NCBI GenBank assembly: GCA_019694155.1
Contig: JAIBCN010000174.1
Location: forward strand, 1 to 64,000
DNA: 64,000 nt
From: Vicinamibacteria bacterium
GTDB taxonomy: Bacteria; Acidobacteriota; Vicinamibacteria; Fen-336; JAGNNV01
Direction: 5' to 3'
A program made the position numbers and the translations under genes. The notes under the pieces are model-generated. The model was not told the DNA's origin. It saw only the letters and a program-made list of their open reading frames with translations, and searched no databases. Of the stretch, positions 17,062 through 25,030 are shown piece by piece; the stretch's first letter is position 1, and the number at the start of each line of letters is the position of its first letter.

Positions 17062-18129
17062 TCAGGGAACGCGATACACGGCGGCGTTGATATGCATTCC
17101 CGCACCCACCGAGGCGAAGACCAGGATGTCCCCGGGCCGGATGACGTGCCCTTCCATCTTCCCCTTGACCACCAGGTCGAGAAGAGTCGGCACGGTGGCC
17201 ACGGAGCTGTTGCCCAGCCAGGAGATGGTCATGGGCATGACGCCCGCCGGCGCCTTCGCTCCATACAGGTCATAGAGGGCTTCCAGGATGGCCTCGTCCA
17301 TCTTGCCGTTGGCCTGGTGGATCAGGACCTTCTTCACTTCGGTGATGGCGATGCCCGCCTTCTCGAGGCACTGCCGGATGGCTACGGCCACCGTCTGGAG
17401 CGCGTACTTGTAGAGCTTCCGGCCCTCCATCTTCAGAAAGATGGCCTCGAGAAAGACCTCCTCGTTGTACGAGGGTCCCATGACGAGCATGGTCGAATGA
17501 TCGAGGGTATCGGAGCGAACGGCGTGGGCGAGGATCCCGCAGTCCGTGTCGCGGGCCTCCAGGATCACCGCCCCCGCCCCGTCCGCATAGATCAGGCTGT
17601 CGCGATCGTGAGGGTCCGAGACCCGCGAGAGGGTATCGGCGCCGATCACCATGGCGCGCCTGATGTCGCCCGCGCGAATCATGGCGTCCACGAGGATGAC
17701 GCCCTGCAGCCACCCCGGACAGCCGAAGACCACGTCGAAGGCGGCCGCGCCCGGGTTCGCGATCCTGAGCTGCGCCTTCACCCGCGCGGCCAGGGCGGGC
17801 ACGAGGTCGGAATGGCGCGTTCCCGCGCGGACGTCGCCGAAGTTATGGGCGACGATGATGGCGTCGAGAGTCTCCCGATCGATGCCCGAGGAGTCGAGAG
17901 CATCGGCGGCGGCCACGGCGGCGAGATCGGAGGCGACCTGATTCTCCTCCGCGTAGCGGCGTTCCTTGATCCCGGTGATGGCTTCGAACTGGTCGATGAT
18001 CTGCTGATTCGGCTTGTCGATCTTCCGGCCGTCCGGTCCCCAGAACTCCCGCGAGAGCATGTCGGCGTTCGACACACGCTGCCGCGGGATAGCGCACCCG
18101 GTGCCGACAATCACGGTTCGCACTGCCAT
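17062..18129 (-). CDS. FabH-like 3-oxoacyl-ACP synthase III
   Basis: 355 aa, full-length thiolase fold. Catalytic triad residues are visible: Cys137 in FGCPGW, His271 in LIHQANGKMDEAI, and Asn307 in WLGNSSVATVP. These are the Cys-His-Asn of KAS III, which condenses an acyl-CoA with malonyl-ACP. It lies alone among unrelated genes (tatD upstream, the FGE-like gene 20 nt downstream) and not in a fab operon. A specialised lipid or polyketide-starter role is as likely as housekeeping initiation of fatty acid synthesis. The substrate cannot be read from the sequence. Confidence 0.88.
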   Translation of the reverse strand: MAVRTVIVGTGCAIPRQRVSNADMLSREFWGPDGRKIDKPNQQIIDQFEAITGIKERRYAEENQVASDLAAVAAADALDSSGIDRETLDAIIVAHNFGDVRAGTRHSDLVPALAARVKAQLRIANPGAAAFDVVFGCPGWLQGVILVDAMIRAGDIRRAMVIGADTLSRVSDPHDRDSLIYADGAGAVILEARDTDCGILAHAVRSDTLDHSTMLVMGPSYNEEVFLEAIFLKMEGRKLYKYALQTVAVAIRQCLEKAGIAITEVKKVLIHQANGKMDEAILEALYDLYGAKAPAGVMPMTISWLGNSSVATVPTLLDLVVKGKMEGHVIRPGDILVFASVGAGMHINAAVYRVP

Positions 18130-18188
18130 CGTCGGCGGACGATAGTCGAAAAAAGCCGGGTGCGTGCGGGGTGTCCCCCGCCCCCAGG

Positions 18189-18959
18189 TCAGGCGCCGAA
18201 GAGGCGGTGGAAGTTCGCCACTGTAGCCGCGCCGAACTCGTCGAGCGGGACGCCCTTAACCTCGGCCATGCGCCTCGCCACGTCCACCACGAAGGCGGGC
18301 TCGTTGCGCTTGCCCCGGTGCGGGGGCGGCGCGAGGAACGGGCAGTCGGTTTCGACGAGGAAGCGATCCTGGGGAACCGTCTTCGCCACCGCGCGCAGGG
18401 CATCGGCGTTCGCGAAGCAGGCGATGCCGGAGAAGGAGATGTAGAAGCCGAGCGCGAGGGCCGCGTCGGCGAGCGCCTGCGTTCCCGTGAAGCAGTGAAT
18501 GACGCCGCCCACCTCGCTCGCCCGCTCTTCCTTCAGGATGGCCACGGTGAGATCGTCGGCCTCGCGGGTGTGCACGATGACGGGCAGCTTCACCTCGCGC
18601 GCGATGCGGATCTGGCGGCGGAAAGCCTCCTCCTGCTGGTCGCGGGGCGAGTGGTCGTAGTGAAAGTCGAGCCCGATCTCGCCGATGGCGCAGAGGGTTC
18701 GGGCCTTCCCCAGCGAGCGCAGCCTGTCGCCGAGGGCCTCGGTCCAGTGGATCGCCTCGTGCGGATGAAGCCCTCCCGACACCTTGACCCCGCAGTCGCG
18801 CGCGATGGTGAGGCCGCGATCGAGGCCGGCGCTGTCGTCCGCCTGAGCGACGAGGAGCATGCTCACCACACCGGCGTCGGCGGCGCGCTTCAGCAGGGCC
18901 GGGCGATCGGAATCGAATTCCGCGAGATCGATGTGGGTGTGCGAGTCGGCGAAGGGCAT
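18189..18959 (-). CDS. tatD: TatD-family metal-dependent hydrolase/DNase
   Basis: 256 aa, a TIM-barrel amidohydrolase of the TatD type. Metal-ligand motifs are in order: DSHTHID at the start (His7, His9), AIGEIGLDFHYD, VIVHTREA, VIHCFTGT and LVETDCPFLAP. Family members are Mg-dependent 3'-5' deoxyribonucleases active in DNA repair and quality control. The size of 256 aa is typical. The gene is separated by about 60 nt from the FabH-like gene downstream. Confidence 0.93.
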   Translation of the reverse strand: MPFADSHTHIDLAEFDSDRPALLKRAADAGVVSMLLVAQADDSAGLDRGLTIARDCGVKVSGGLHPHEAIHWTEALGDRLRSLGKARTLCAIGEIGLDFHYDHSPRDQQEEAFRRQIRIAREVKLPVIVHTREADDLTVAILKEERASEVGGVIHCFTGTQALADAALALGFYISFSGIACFANADALRAVAKTVPQDRFLVETDCPFLAPPPHRGKRNEPAFVVDVARRMAEVKGVPLDEFGAATVANFHRLFGA

Positions 18960-19000
18960 GGTTTCAGTTTCTCAGGAACGCGTCCCGGAGCGTTACGCGC

Positions 19001-21367
19001 TCACTCCGCCGGGCACACCGTCTTCGCGGAGAGATAGCCGAGCGCCTTCAGCTCCTCGCACTGCTGACGCGACATGCCCTCGAGCTTGTCCGCCTGCACC
19101 GACTTCGAGCGGAGCGACCCGACCCAGGCGAGGAGATTCTGGCGGTACATCTCGCGCAGGGCGAGGGGAGCCCGGGGGGCGAAGTCGTGTTCCTTGTCCT
19201 CGAAACGGGGCGCGCTCGATCGATCGAAGAGAGAGGACTCCGTGGTCGCGGTGTTGTAGACGAAGGTATGAGCGGCGTTCCGGAGGGCATAGACGGGCGG
19301 CCGGCCGCGGTTGAAGAAGACCGTTCGCGTCATCACCTCCCGCGGGCCCTGATCGCCCTTCGCCTGGGGGTGCGCGAGAAAGGGCAGGAGTGAGTGGCCC
19401 TCGAAGGCGCGCGACGAGCCGCCGGCGCCGGTGAGGCCGAAGATGTCGAGGACGGTGGGTGCTATGTCGGTGAGGTCCACGAGCGAGGCCACTCGAGCCG
19501 GTGGATTCCCGGCGCGCATCTCCCTGGGGAGAGCAACGATGAGCGGGACGCGCGCGCTCTCCTCGAAGACCTGGGCGTTGTGGCCGATGTATCCATGCTC
19601 GTAGAGCCCCTCGCCGTGATCGCCGATCACGATGACCACGGTGTTGTCGAGCAGCCCGCGCGACTCGAGTTCGCCGCGCAGGTAGCCGACTTCGGAATCG
19701 GCGAAGGCCAGGTTCCCGTCATAGAGCCTCCGGAGATGATCGATCTCCTCGGGCGAGGGTTGGATGACGCCCTGGTTGATGTTCTTGAGCCAGTTGTCCG
19801 CCACCACCCCGCCCTCCCGTCGCGCCTTCGGGATCGGCGAGTCGGGGCCGAAGACGGTGTTGAACGGGGGCGGCGGATCGTAGGGATGGTGAGGTTCCCG
19901 GTAGTGAACGTAGGCGAAGAAGCGCGTCCCGTCCTTCTTCATCCGGTCGAGAAAGGCGGGAATCACGTTCCGGAAGCCCGAAGCCTGCGAGCCGTACTTC
20001 TTCCACGGCTCGTCGAACTCCTTGAAGCCGCGGTCGAAGCCGTTGAACGCCCCCGCGACGCTGTTCGCCACGAAGCCCGCGGTGTGCACGCCCTGCGCGG
20101 TCAGGACCTCGGCGAGCATCAGGCGGTCCGCGGGAAGCTTCGCCGCGAAGGCCAGGTCGCCGTGATGCCGGTCGGGTTGCTGCGACGTCCACACCGACGA
20201 CATGGCGGCCAGGGTGTAGACGGCCGGGGTGTACGCGTTGTCGAAAACAAAGCCCTCGCCCGCCAGCCGGTCGAGATTCGGCGTGGTCTTGCGGGGATGG
20301 CCGTAGGCGCCGATGGAAAGGGCGCGAGCGGCGTCGAGCACGATGAAGAGGACGTTCGGCTTCCGGCCGGCCAGGGCCTGGGTGAACTTCGCCGCGTCGT
20401 CTGACGGTTCCTTCTTCGTGGCCGCAAACGCGCTCAGCACGCGGGGAGCGCGGATCTGCGCGAACGTCAGACCCGGATTGTCGGAAACCACGGCCAGGCG
20501 CACGATGAAGGGCGTCCCCTCCTCACCCTCGAGAGGGATCTTCGCGGGCTGCAGCGCGTGCGCGCCCAGGGGAATCCGCACGCTCTCGCGCTTCCGGCCG
20601 TCCGTCGCATCGAACGAGATCTCCAGAGATCCCTTGCCGCCCGAAGCCGCGGACCAGGCGGCAAGGCCGCTCTCGAATTCGAGTGTCGCCGCCCTGGGCA
20701 GACGAAAGGCGAAGGAGGTCTGCGAGCCTCCGGGCAGAGTCAGGGAAGGCACCGCGTCCTTCTCGCTGACCTCGAAGGCGCGCGGGGTCTCGCGTTCGCG
20801 CAGCAGGTCGAGGGTCGGATCGGCCGGATCGCCCACGGTGAGGCTGAAGAGCGCGGCCGCGAAGTCGCGGGTATCGCCCGTCTTCGCGATGGAGGCCTTC
20901 GAGAATTCGAGCTGCAGCTCGGAGGCGTCGCGCTGGGCGGCGGCGGGCCAGTCGAAGCGGACCCGCGAGCGGGTGGTGGGGATTTCGCGCTCCCCCAGCG
21001 AGACGCCGTTCACGCGGATGGTGAGGCGCTGATTCTCGAGGCCCTCGTACGCTTCGATGTCGAGGACGAGGGCGCGGTCGCGCGGCTCACCGAGGTTGAG
21101 CTTGAGACTGGCGCCCTGCCGGATCCACACGAAGCGCTCCCGGCCCCGCATCTCCGGATCGCCTCCGAAGCCGCTCCCGAGGTTCGCCTCCGCGTCCGGC
21201 CAGCCGAACATGATGACCTCCCGGGCGGAGGCGCGCGCGGCGAAGGGCAGCCGGTCGGCGAGGTCGAAAGCCACGGTGCGCGGCCGCGCCTCCCGCGACC
21301 GATAGATCCACCACCCGGCCGCTGCAAGCAGGCAGACGGCGGCGAGGGCGGAGAGAACGCGACGCAT
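19001..21367 (-). CDS. Sulfatase-fold (alkaline-phosphatase superfamily) exported hydrolase/transferase with Thr nucleophile
   Basis: 788 aa from the ATG that begins MRRVLSALAAVCLLAAAGWW; the 63 codons upstream in frame are unlike a signal peptide. A beta-rich N-terminal half (about 30-370) contains galactose-binding-like strands. The sulfatase-type domain (about 375-760) has VLFIVLDAARALSIGAYG for the metal-binding Asp, HYREPHHPYDPP and VIVIGDHGEGLYEHG. The position that holds Cys/Ser in sulfatases (CxPxR) is Thr385 in AVYTLAAM. Thr is the nucleophile in phosphoethanolamine transferases and phosphodiesterases of this superfamily. It probably acts outside the cytoplasm on an ester-linked envelope group; the true substrate is unknown. 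Confidence 0.82.
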   Translation of the reverse strand: MRRVLSALAAVCLLAAAGWWIYRSREARPRTVAFDLADRLPFAARASAREVIMFGWPDAEANLGSGFGGDPEMRGRERFVWIRQGASLKLNLGEPRDRALVLDIEAYEGLENQRLTIRVNGVSLGEREIPTTRSRVRFDWPAAAQRDASELQLEFSKASIAKTGDTRDFAAALFSLTVGDPADPTLDLLRERETPRAFEVSEKDAVPSLTLPGGSQTSFAFRLPRAATLEFESGLAAWSAASGGKGSLEISFDATDGRKRESVRIPLGAHALQPAKIPLEGEEGTPFIVRLAVVSDNPGLTFAQIRAPRVLSAFAATKKEPSDDAAKFTQALAGRKPNVLFIVLDAARALSIGAYGHPRKTTPNLDRLAGEGFVFDNAYTPAVYTLAAMSSVWTSQQPDRHHGDLAFAAKLPADRLMLAEVLTAQGVHTAGFVANSVAGAFNGFDRGFKEFDEPWKKYGSQASGFRNVIPAFLDRMKKDGTRFFAYVHYREPHHPYDPPPPFNTVFGPDSPIPKARREGGVVADNWLKNINQGVIQPSPEEIDHLRRLYDGNLAFADSEVGYLRGELESRGLLDNTVVIVIGDHGEGLYEHGYIGHNAQVFEESARVPLIVALPREMRAGNPPARVASLVDLTDIAPTVLDIFGLTGAGGSSRAFEGHSLLPFLAHPQAKGDQGPREVMTRTVFFNRGRPPVYALRNAAHTFVYNTATTESSLFDRSSAPRFEDKEHDFAPRAPLALREMYRQNLLAWVGSLRSKSVQADKLEGMSRQQCEELKALGYLSAKTVCPAE

Positions 21368-21473
21368 CGGCACGCGGGAGGATATGACGGATGCGGCGTT
21401 CGTCACATCCAGGGGCCGCTGTGTGCGCTGCCCGCTTGTCAGGCGGGGGTTTCGGACGTACATTGAAACAACC

Positions 21474-21812
21474 ATGGCGACACAGATCGAACTCATCGAC
21501 AAGTACAAGAAGGAACTCAGCAAGATCAAGGTGAAGGTCGATGACGTCCTGCTCAAAGCCGTGGTGAAGTCCCTCGGGCCCGCCGTCTACCGCGAAGACG
21601 CCTCGATGATCTCGGCGGCGGACGCGGACGAGCTGGAGCGGGTCAAGCAGAACTTCATGGTGAGGCGGCTCGGCCTCACCGACAGCCCCAAGCTCGAGAC
21701 CATGCTCAACAAGGCCATCGACCAGATGGGGCGGTCGAGGACGAACAAGCACCGGGCCGTCCTGTACTACATCATCACCCGCGACGCGAAGCGCGAGGCC
21801 GCACTCCTTTAA
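21474..21812 (+). CDS. DUF2853-family small protein
   Basis: 112 aa from the ATG that begins MATQIELIDKYKKELSKIK; the open frame upstream reads through the intergenic region and is not credible as protein. The pattern VLLKAVVKSLGPAVYREDAS, VKQNFMVRRLGL and RSRTNKHRAVLYYII matches DUF2853, a small helical family of unknown function. Lys/Glu-rich helices suggest a soluble cytoplasmic protein. It is the only plus-strand gene in this stretch, divergent from the sulfatase-fold gene and overlapping the convergent GT-C gene by 4 nt. Confidence 0.85.
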   Translation: MATQIELIDKYKKELSKIKVKVDDVLLKAVVKSLGPAVYREDASMISAADADELERVKQNFMVRRLGLTDSPKLETMLNKAIDQMGRSRTNKHRAVLYYIITRDAKREAALL

Positions 21813-23146
21813 GAGGAGCCGGGCGCCCCGCCGGATTTCGAAAGCGCCCGGCGCGCCCATACGCTCGAAAGGAGCAGCGCGGCCATCCACAAAGCGGCGA
21901 GCGCCCAGTCCGATGTCTCGGGCCGGGCCATGTCGGGAAGCAGGCCGTCGATCGGCCCTCCCGGCCAGAGGGCGTCCCAGATGCGGGTGGGCCGGACGCG
22001 CCGGTTGATGAAGAGAAGCCGGCCGGGGAGCAGAGCCGCGAAAAGGAAGAGCGCCCAGGACCAGGCGACCGCCACACCCAGCGCGGCGCGCACCGCCCTT
22101 CGGGCCGACGCCTCGAACCGCCTCGCCACCCAGAGAGCCAGGAACGGCGTCATGGGCGCGATGAGCCGCGCGGGCGGTGACTGCCCGCCCCACCACATCC
22201 TCCAGAGCAGCGCGGGCAGGAGCACGGCCGCTACCATCACCAGCTCGACGCGGTTTCGGCGCGCCTCCACGGCGCCGGAGCCGGCCGGTCCCTTGATGAG
22301 GAACAAGGCGAGAAAGACAGGCGCGTAAGGAAGAAGGCCGTAGGCGCGGTCGAAAAGGACGCCGAGGAGAGCCTGTGCTGGGTTCAATGCCGCATCCTCC
22401 GGCACGCCGCCGTACGCCCCAAGAGCGGTCGGCACCCCGAAGATGGTCATCCAGAAGGAGCCGTAGCCGACAACCCCGACCGCGGTCACCGCGGCGAAGG
22501 TGCGAAGGCAGATGCGCTCGCGATACTCGAAGGCCGCGAAAGCGATCGCGACCGAGCCCAGGGCCATCCGCGGATGAAGGAAGGGCAGGGCGCAGGCGAG
22601 TGCCGCCGCGAGCGCCGGGCCCGCGGTGGGCGGGCCCAGGCGAAGGAGGACGTAAGCCGCGAAGAGCGCGAGCGTCGAAGCCGCCTCGGTGTAGATGTGG
22701 AGGCCGTAGGCGGAAAGCGGCGGCCCCGCGGCGAGAAGGCCGGCGAGGAGCGCCGAACCTCGGGACAGACCCTCGAGCGAAGCGACGCGGAAGGCGAGGG
22801 CGCCCGCCCCCGCCACCATGGCCCCGAGCAGAATGGCGCAAGCGAGCCGCCCGCCGAGCGCGTAGACGGGAGCGAGAAGGAAAGGCAGTCCCGGAGAGTG
22901 GCCGGGAAAAGGCCGGCCGTCCTTGCGGGGAGCCGCGTAGTGCGGTTCGGTGCGGCCGCTGCGGTATTCGCGCCAGTCCTCGCGCGCATAGTTGTCCCGC
23001 AGATCGAGGTCACCCTCTCGCCAGAGGCTCTGCGCCATGACGAGATAGTGCGGCTCGTCGCCCGAGGCATCCATGCGAGGGACGAAGTAGGCGGCGAGCG
23101 AGGCGAAGAGCGCGGTCAGGACGACGAAGAGCCGCGCGGCAGTCAT
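21809..23146 (-). CDS. Polytopic GT-C (GT39/ArnT-like) membrane glycosyltransferase
   Basis: 445 aa with about 10 hydrophobic segments. The first periplasmic loop has ASGDEPHYLVMAQSLWREGD, an acidic motif typical of GT-C transferases that use polyprenyl-phosphate sugars. HSPGLPFLLAPVYALGG follows, as in the dolichyl-phosphate-mannose mannosyltransferase group. It probably moves a sugar from an undecaprenyl-phosphate donor to a periplasmic acceptor. It lies 25 nt downstream of a sulfatase-fold lipoprotein gene, so both may modify the same envelope polymer. Acceptor and sugar cannot be told from sequence. Confidence 0.8.
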   Translation of the reverse strand: MTAARLFVVLTALFASLAAYFVPRMDASGDEPHYLVMAQSLWREGDLDLRDNYAREDWREYRSGRTEPHYAAPRKDGRPFPGHSPGLPFLLAPVYALGGRLACAILLGAMVAGAGALAFRVASLEGLSRGSALLAGLLAAGPPLSAYGLHIYTEAASTLALFAAYVLLRLGPPTAGPALAAALACALPFLHPRMALGSVAIAFAAFEYRERICLRTFAAVTAVGVVGYGSFWMTIFGVPTALGAYGGVPEDAALNPAQALLGVLFDRAYGLLPYAPVFLALFLIKGPAGSGAVEARRNRVELVMVAAVLLPALLWRMWWGGQSPPARLIAPMTPFLALWVARRFEASARRAVRAALGVAVAWSWALFLFAALLPGRLLFINRRVRPTRIWDALWPGGPIDGLLPDMARPETSDWALAALWMAALLLSSVWARRALSKSGGAPGSS

Positions 23147-23171
23147 CGACGCCTACAATCCCGGCCGTTCG

Positions 23172-24587
23172 CTACCGGCACTCGGCCACATACCCAAGCG
23201 CCTTCAGCTGCTCGCATTCCGCCTGGCTGCGCGGAGGCGAGACCTTGCCCTCGAGCTGGGCGCGCGTGCGCAGGGAGGAGCGCAGCTCCATGTCGCGGTG
23301 CTCGTCGAGGCCCCGCGCGAACGTCTTCGCGACGTCCGTCAGATCGGGCCGGGGCGTCTGCTCGAAGGGATCGCTCGCGCGGTCGTAGAACTGGCGGACC
23401 GATTTGGCGGCGCGCGGGTCGGTATCGATGAGCTTGTAACGGGAGTCCCAGATGCCCTGGTGGCCGCGGTCGTTCTCGCCGACCAGGGTCTCGCGCGTCG
23501 ACTCCTTCCGCCCCGCCGCGAAAGGAAGCACGCTGCGGCCGGCGAGGCCCGACGGGAACGAAACCTGGGCGGCGTCGAGGAGGGTCGGCATGATGTCGAG
23601 ACTCGAGACGAGGACCGAGGAGCGGACCGCTTTCGCCCCACGGCCGAGGACGATGAAGGGGACGCGCTGGACGGGGTCGAAGAGGTTCGCTCCATGGTCG
23701 AAGTAGTAGTCGTGCTCCCCCAGGCTCTCGCCGTGATCCGAAGTGATGATGACGGTGGCGCGCTCGAAGGCACCCGCCTCCTTGAGCGCGCGCAGGACAA
23801 GGTCGAGCTGCGTATCGGAGTAGGCGATCTCGCCGTCGTAGGCGTTCACGTAGTCGGAGAGCAGGCGTTTGCGGGGAATCGCCCACTGCTTCGAGACCCC
23901 TCCGAAGAAGCCGTCGACGACCTTGAGCGTGCGGTCCTTCTTCGGCCGGTCGGTGAACGCGGTATCGAACGGAGCGGGCGGCGTGTAGGGCGCATGCGGA
24001 TTCACGTAGTGGAGCCACAGGAAGAAGCCGTCCCCCCGGCCCTTGGCGCGGATGTATTCGACCCCGCGCTTCGTGATGGCCTCGGTGCGGGCCACCTCGT
24101 CCTTGAGTGCTTCATCGGCCCACATCTCGACATACGTCCTGAATCCACGCGAGAAACCGAGGGAGCCCGCCACATTCGCGTTGTCGACGAAGGCCGCGGT
24201 GTCGTAGCCCTCCTTCTGGAGCGTCTCCGCCAGCGTGGGATTGAAAGCATGCACCTCGGGGTGCTTCGGCGAGTAGCCGCTCTCCCCCGCCGTCCTGCCC
24301 GTCATGATCGCGACGAAGCTCCCGCGCGTCTTGGGCCAGTAGGTGTAGGCCTCCTCGAAGACAGCACCTTGGGCCGCCCAGCGCGCGAAGCGCGGCGTGG
24401 TATCGCGGGCGTAACCGTAGACGCTCATGTGATCGGCGCGAAGAGTGTCGACGGTGATGAGGATGACGGGCGGACGCTCTTTCGCCGGGACCGCCGGCCT
24501 GGCGGCGGCGCTCTCTGAGGAACGCCCGGGACAGGCCGCGGCGACCGAAGCGGCGACGGCGATGGCGAGAAGTCCGCGTCCCTTCAT
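23172..24587 (-). CDS. Sulfatase-fold (alkaline-phosphatase superfamily) lipoprotein with Thr nucleophile
   Basis: 471 aa from the ATG overlapping the tsaE stop (ATGA). The signal LLAIAVAASVAAACPG has a lipobox-like AAC. The sulfatase domain covers the rest: VILITVDTLRADHMSVYGY (metal Asp), YVNPHAPYTPP, VIITSDHGESLGEHDYYFDHG and RSVLPF. The nucleophile position, expected in AYTYWPKTRGSF, is Thr87, not Cys or Ser. It shares this feature and the C-terminal EQLKALGYV/EELKALGYL ending with the other sulfatase-fold protein in the window, so the two are probably paralogues. A role in transferring or removing a phospho-group on the envelope is an inference. Confidence 0.83.
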   Translation of the reverse strand: MKGRGLLAIAVAASVAAACPGRSSESAAARPAVPAKERPPVILITVDTLRADHMSVYGYARDTTPRFARWAAQGAVFEEAYTYWPKTRGSFVAIMTGRTAGESGYSPKHPEVHAFNPTLAETLQKEGYDTAAFVDNANVAGSLGFSRGFRTYVEMWADEALKDEVARTEAITKRGVEYIRAKGRGDGFFLWLHYVNPHAPYTPPAPFDTAFTDRPKKDRTLKVVDGFFGGVSKQWAIPRKRLLSDYVNAYDGEIAYSDTQLDLVLRALKEAGAFERATVIITSDHGESLGEHDYYFDHGANLFDPVQRVPFIVLGRGAKAVRSSVLVSSLDIMPTLLDAAQVSFPSGLAGRSVLPFAAGRKESTRETLVGENDRGHQGIWDSRYKLIDTDPRAAKSVRQFYDRASDPFEQTPRPDLTDVAKTFARGLDEHRDMELRSSLRTRAQLEGKVSPPRSQAECEQLKALGYVAECR

Positions 24588-25030
24588 CGTGCGATCTCGA
24601 TCCGGCGGTGATCGTCGCCAGTTCCCGCGTGCGTTATATCGATCTTCACCACGCGCTTCCACGGATACGTGCGCATGCGCGCCGCCCATTCGACGGCCAG
24701 GATGTCCCGCGGGCCGGGAAGGTCGAAGAGCCCGACGTCTTCGGCGCCCAGTTCCGAGGCGAGGCGGTAGAGGTCCGCGTGGTGCAAAAGGCGCCCCGAC
24801 GCGCACGGATACGTGGTCTGGATCACGAAGGTGGGCGAGGCCACCGCGTCCTCGGGCGCGCCCAGACCGCGGGCGAGACCGCGGACGAAGGCGGTCTTGC
24901 CGGCGCCGAGATCGCCCTCCAGGAAGATCACTTCCCCGCCCGAAAGCTCGCCCGCGAAGGCGACCGCGATGGCCTCGGTCTCGGCCTCCGAGCGGGACTC
25001 GTGAACGACGGCCGTGTGGAGACCAGGCAT
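24584..25030 (-). CDS. tsaE: tRNA threonylcarbamoyladenosine biosynthesis ATPase TsaE
   Basis: 148 aa. The P-loop is GDLGAGKTAFVRGLARGLG at about 40-58, followed by ASPTFVIQ, HHADLYRL and LAVEWAARM, all diagnostic of TsaE. It works with TsaB and TsaD to place t6A at position 37 of ANN-decoding tRNAs. The start overlaps the stop of nnr (TGATG), and its stop overlaps the start of the sulfatase-fold lipoprotein (ATGA). The nnr-tsaE order is common in bacteria. Confidence 0.94.
   Translation of the reverse strand: MPGLHTAVVHESRSEAETEAIAVAFAGELSGGEVIFLEGDLGAGKTAFVRGLARGLGAPEDAVASPTFVIQTTYPCASGRLLHHADLYRLASELGAEDVGLFDLPGPRDILAVEWAARMRTYPWKRVVKIDITHAGTGDDHRRIEIAR

Noticed and set aside
15614-24587. 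Sulfatase plus formylglycine-generating enzyme system
   Set aside because: The FGE-like protein lacks the catalytic cysteines and both sulfatase-fold proteins have Thr at the modified position.
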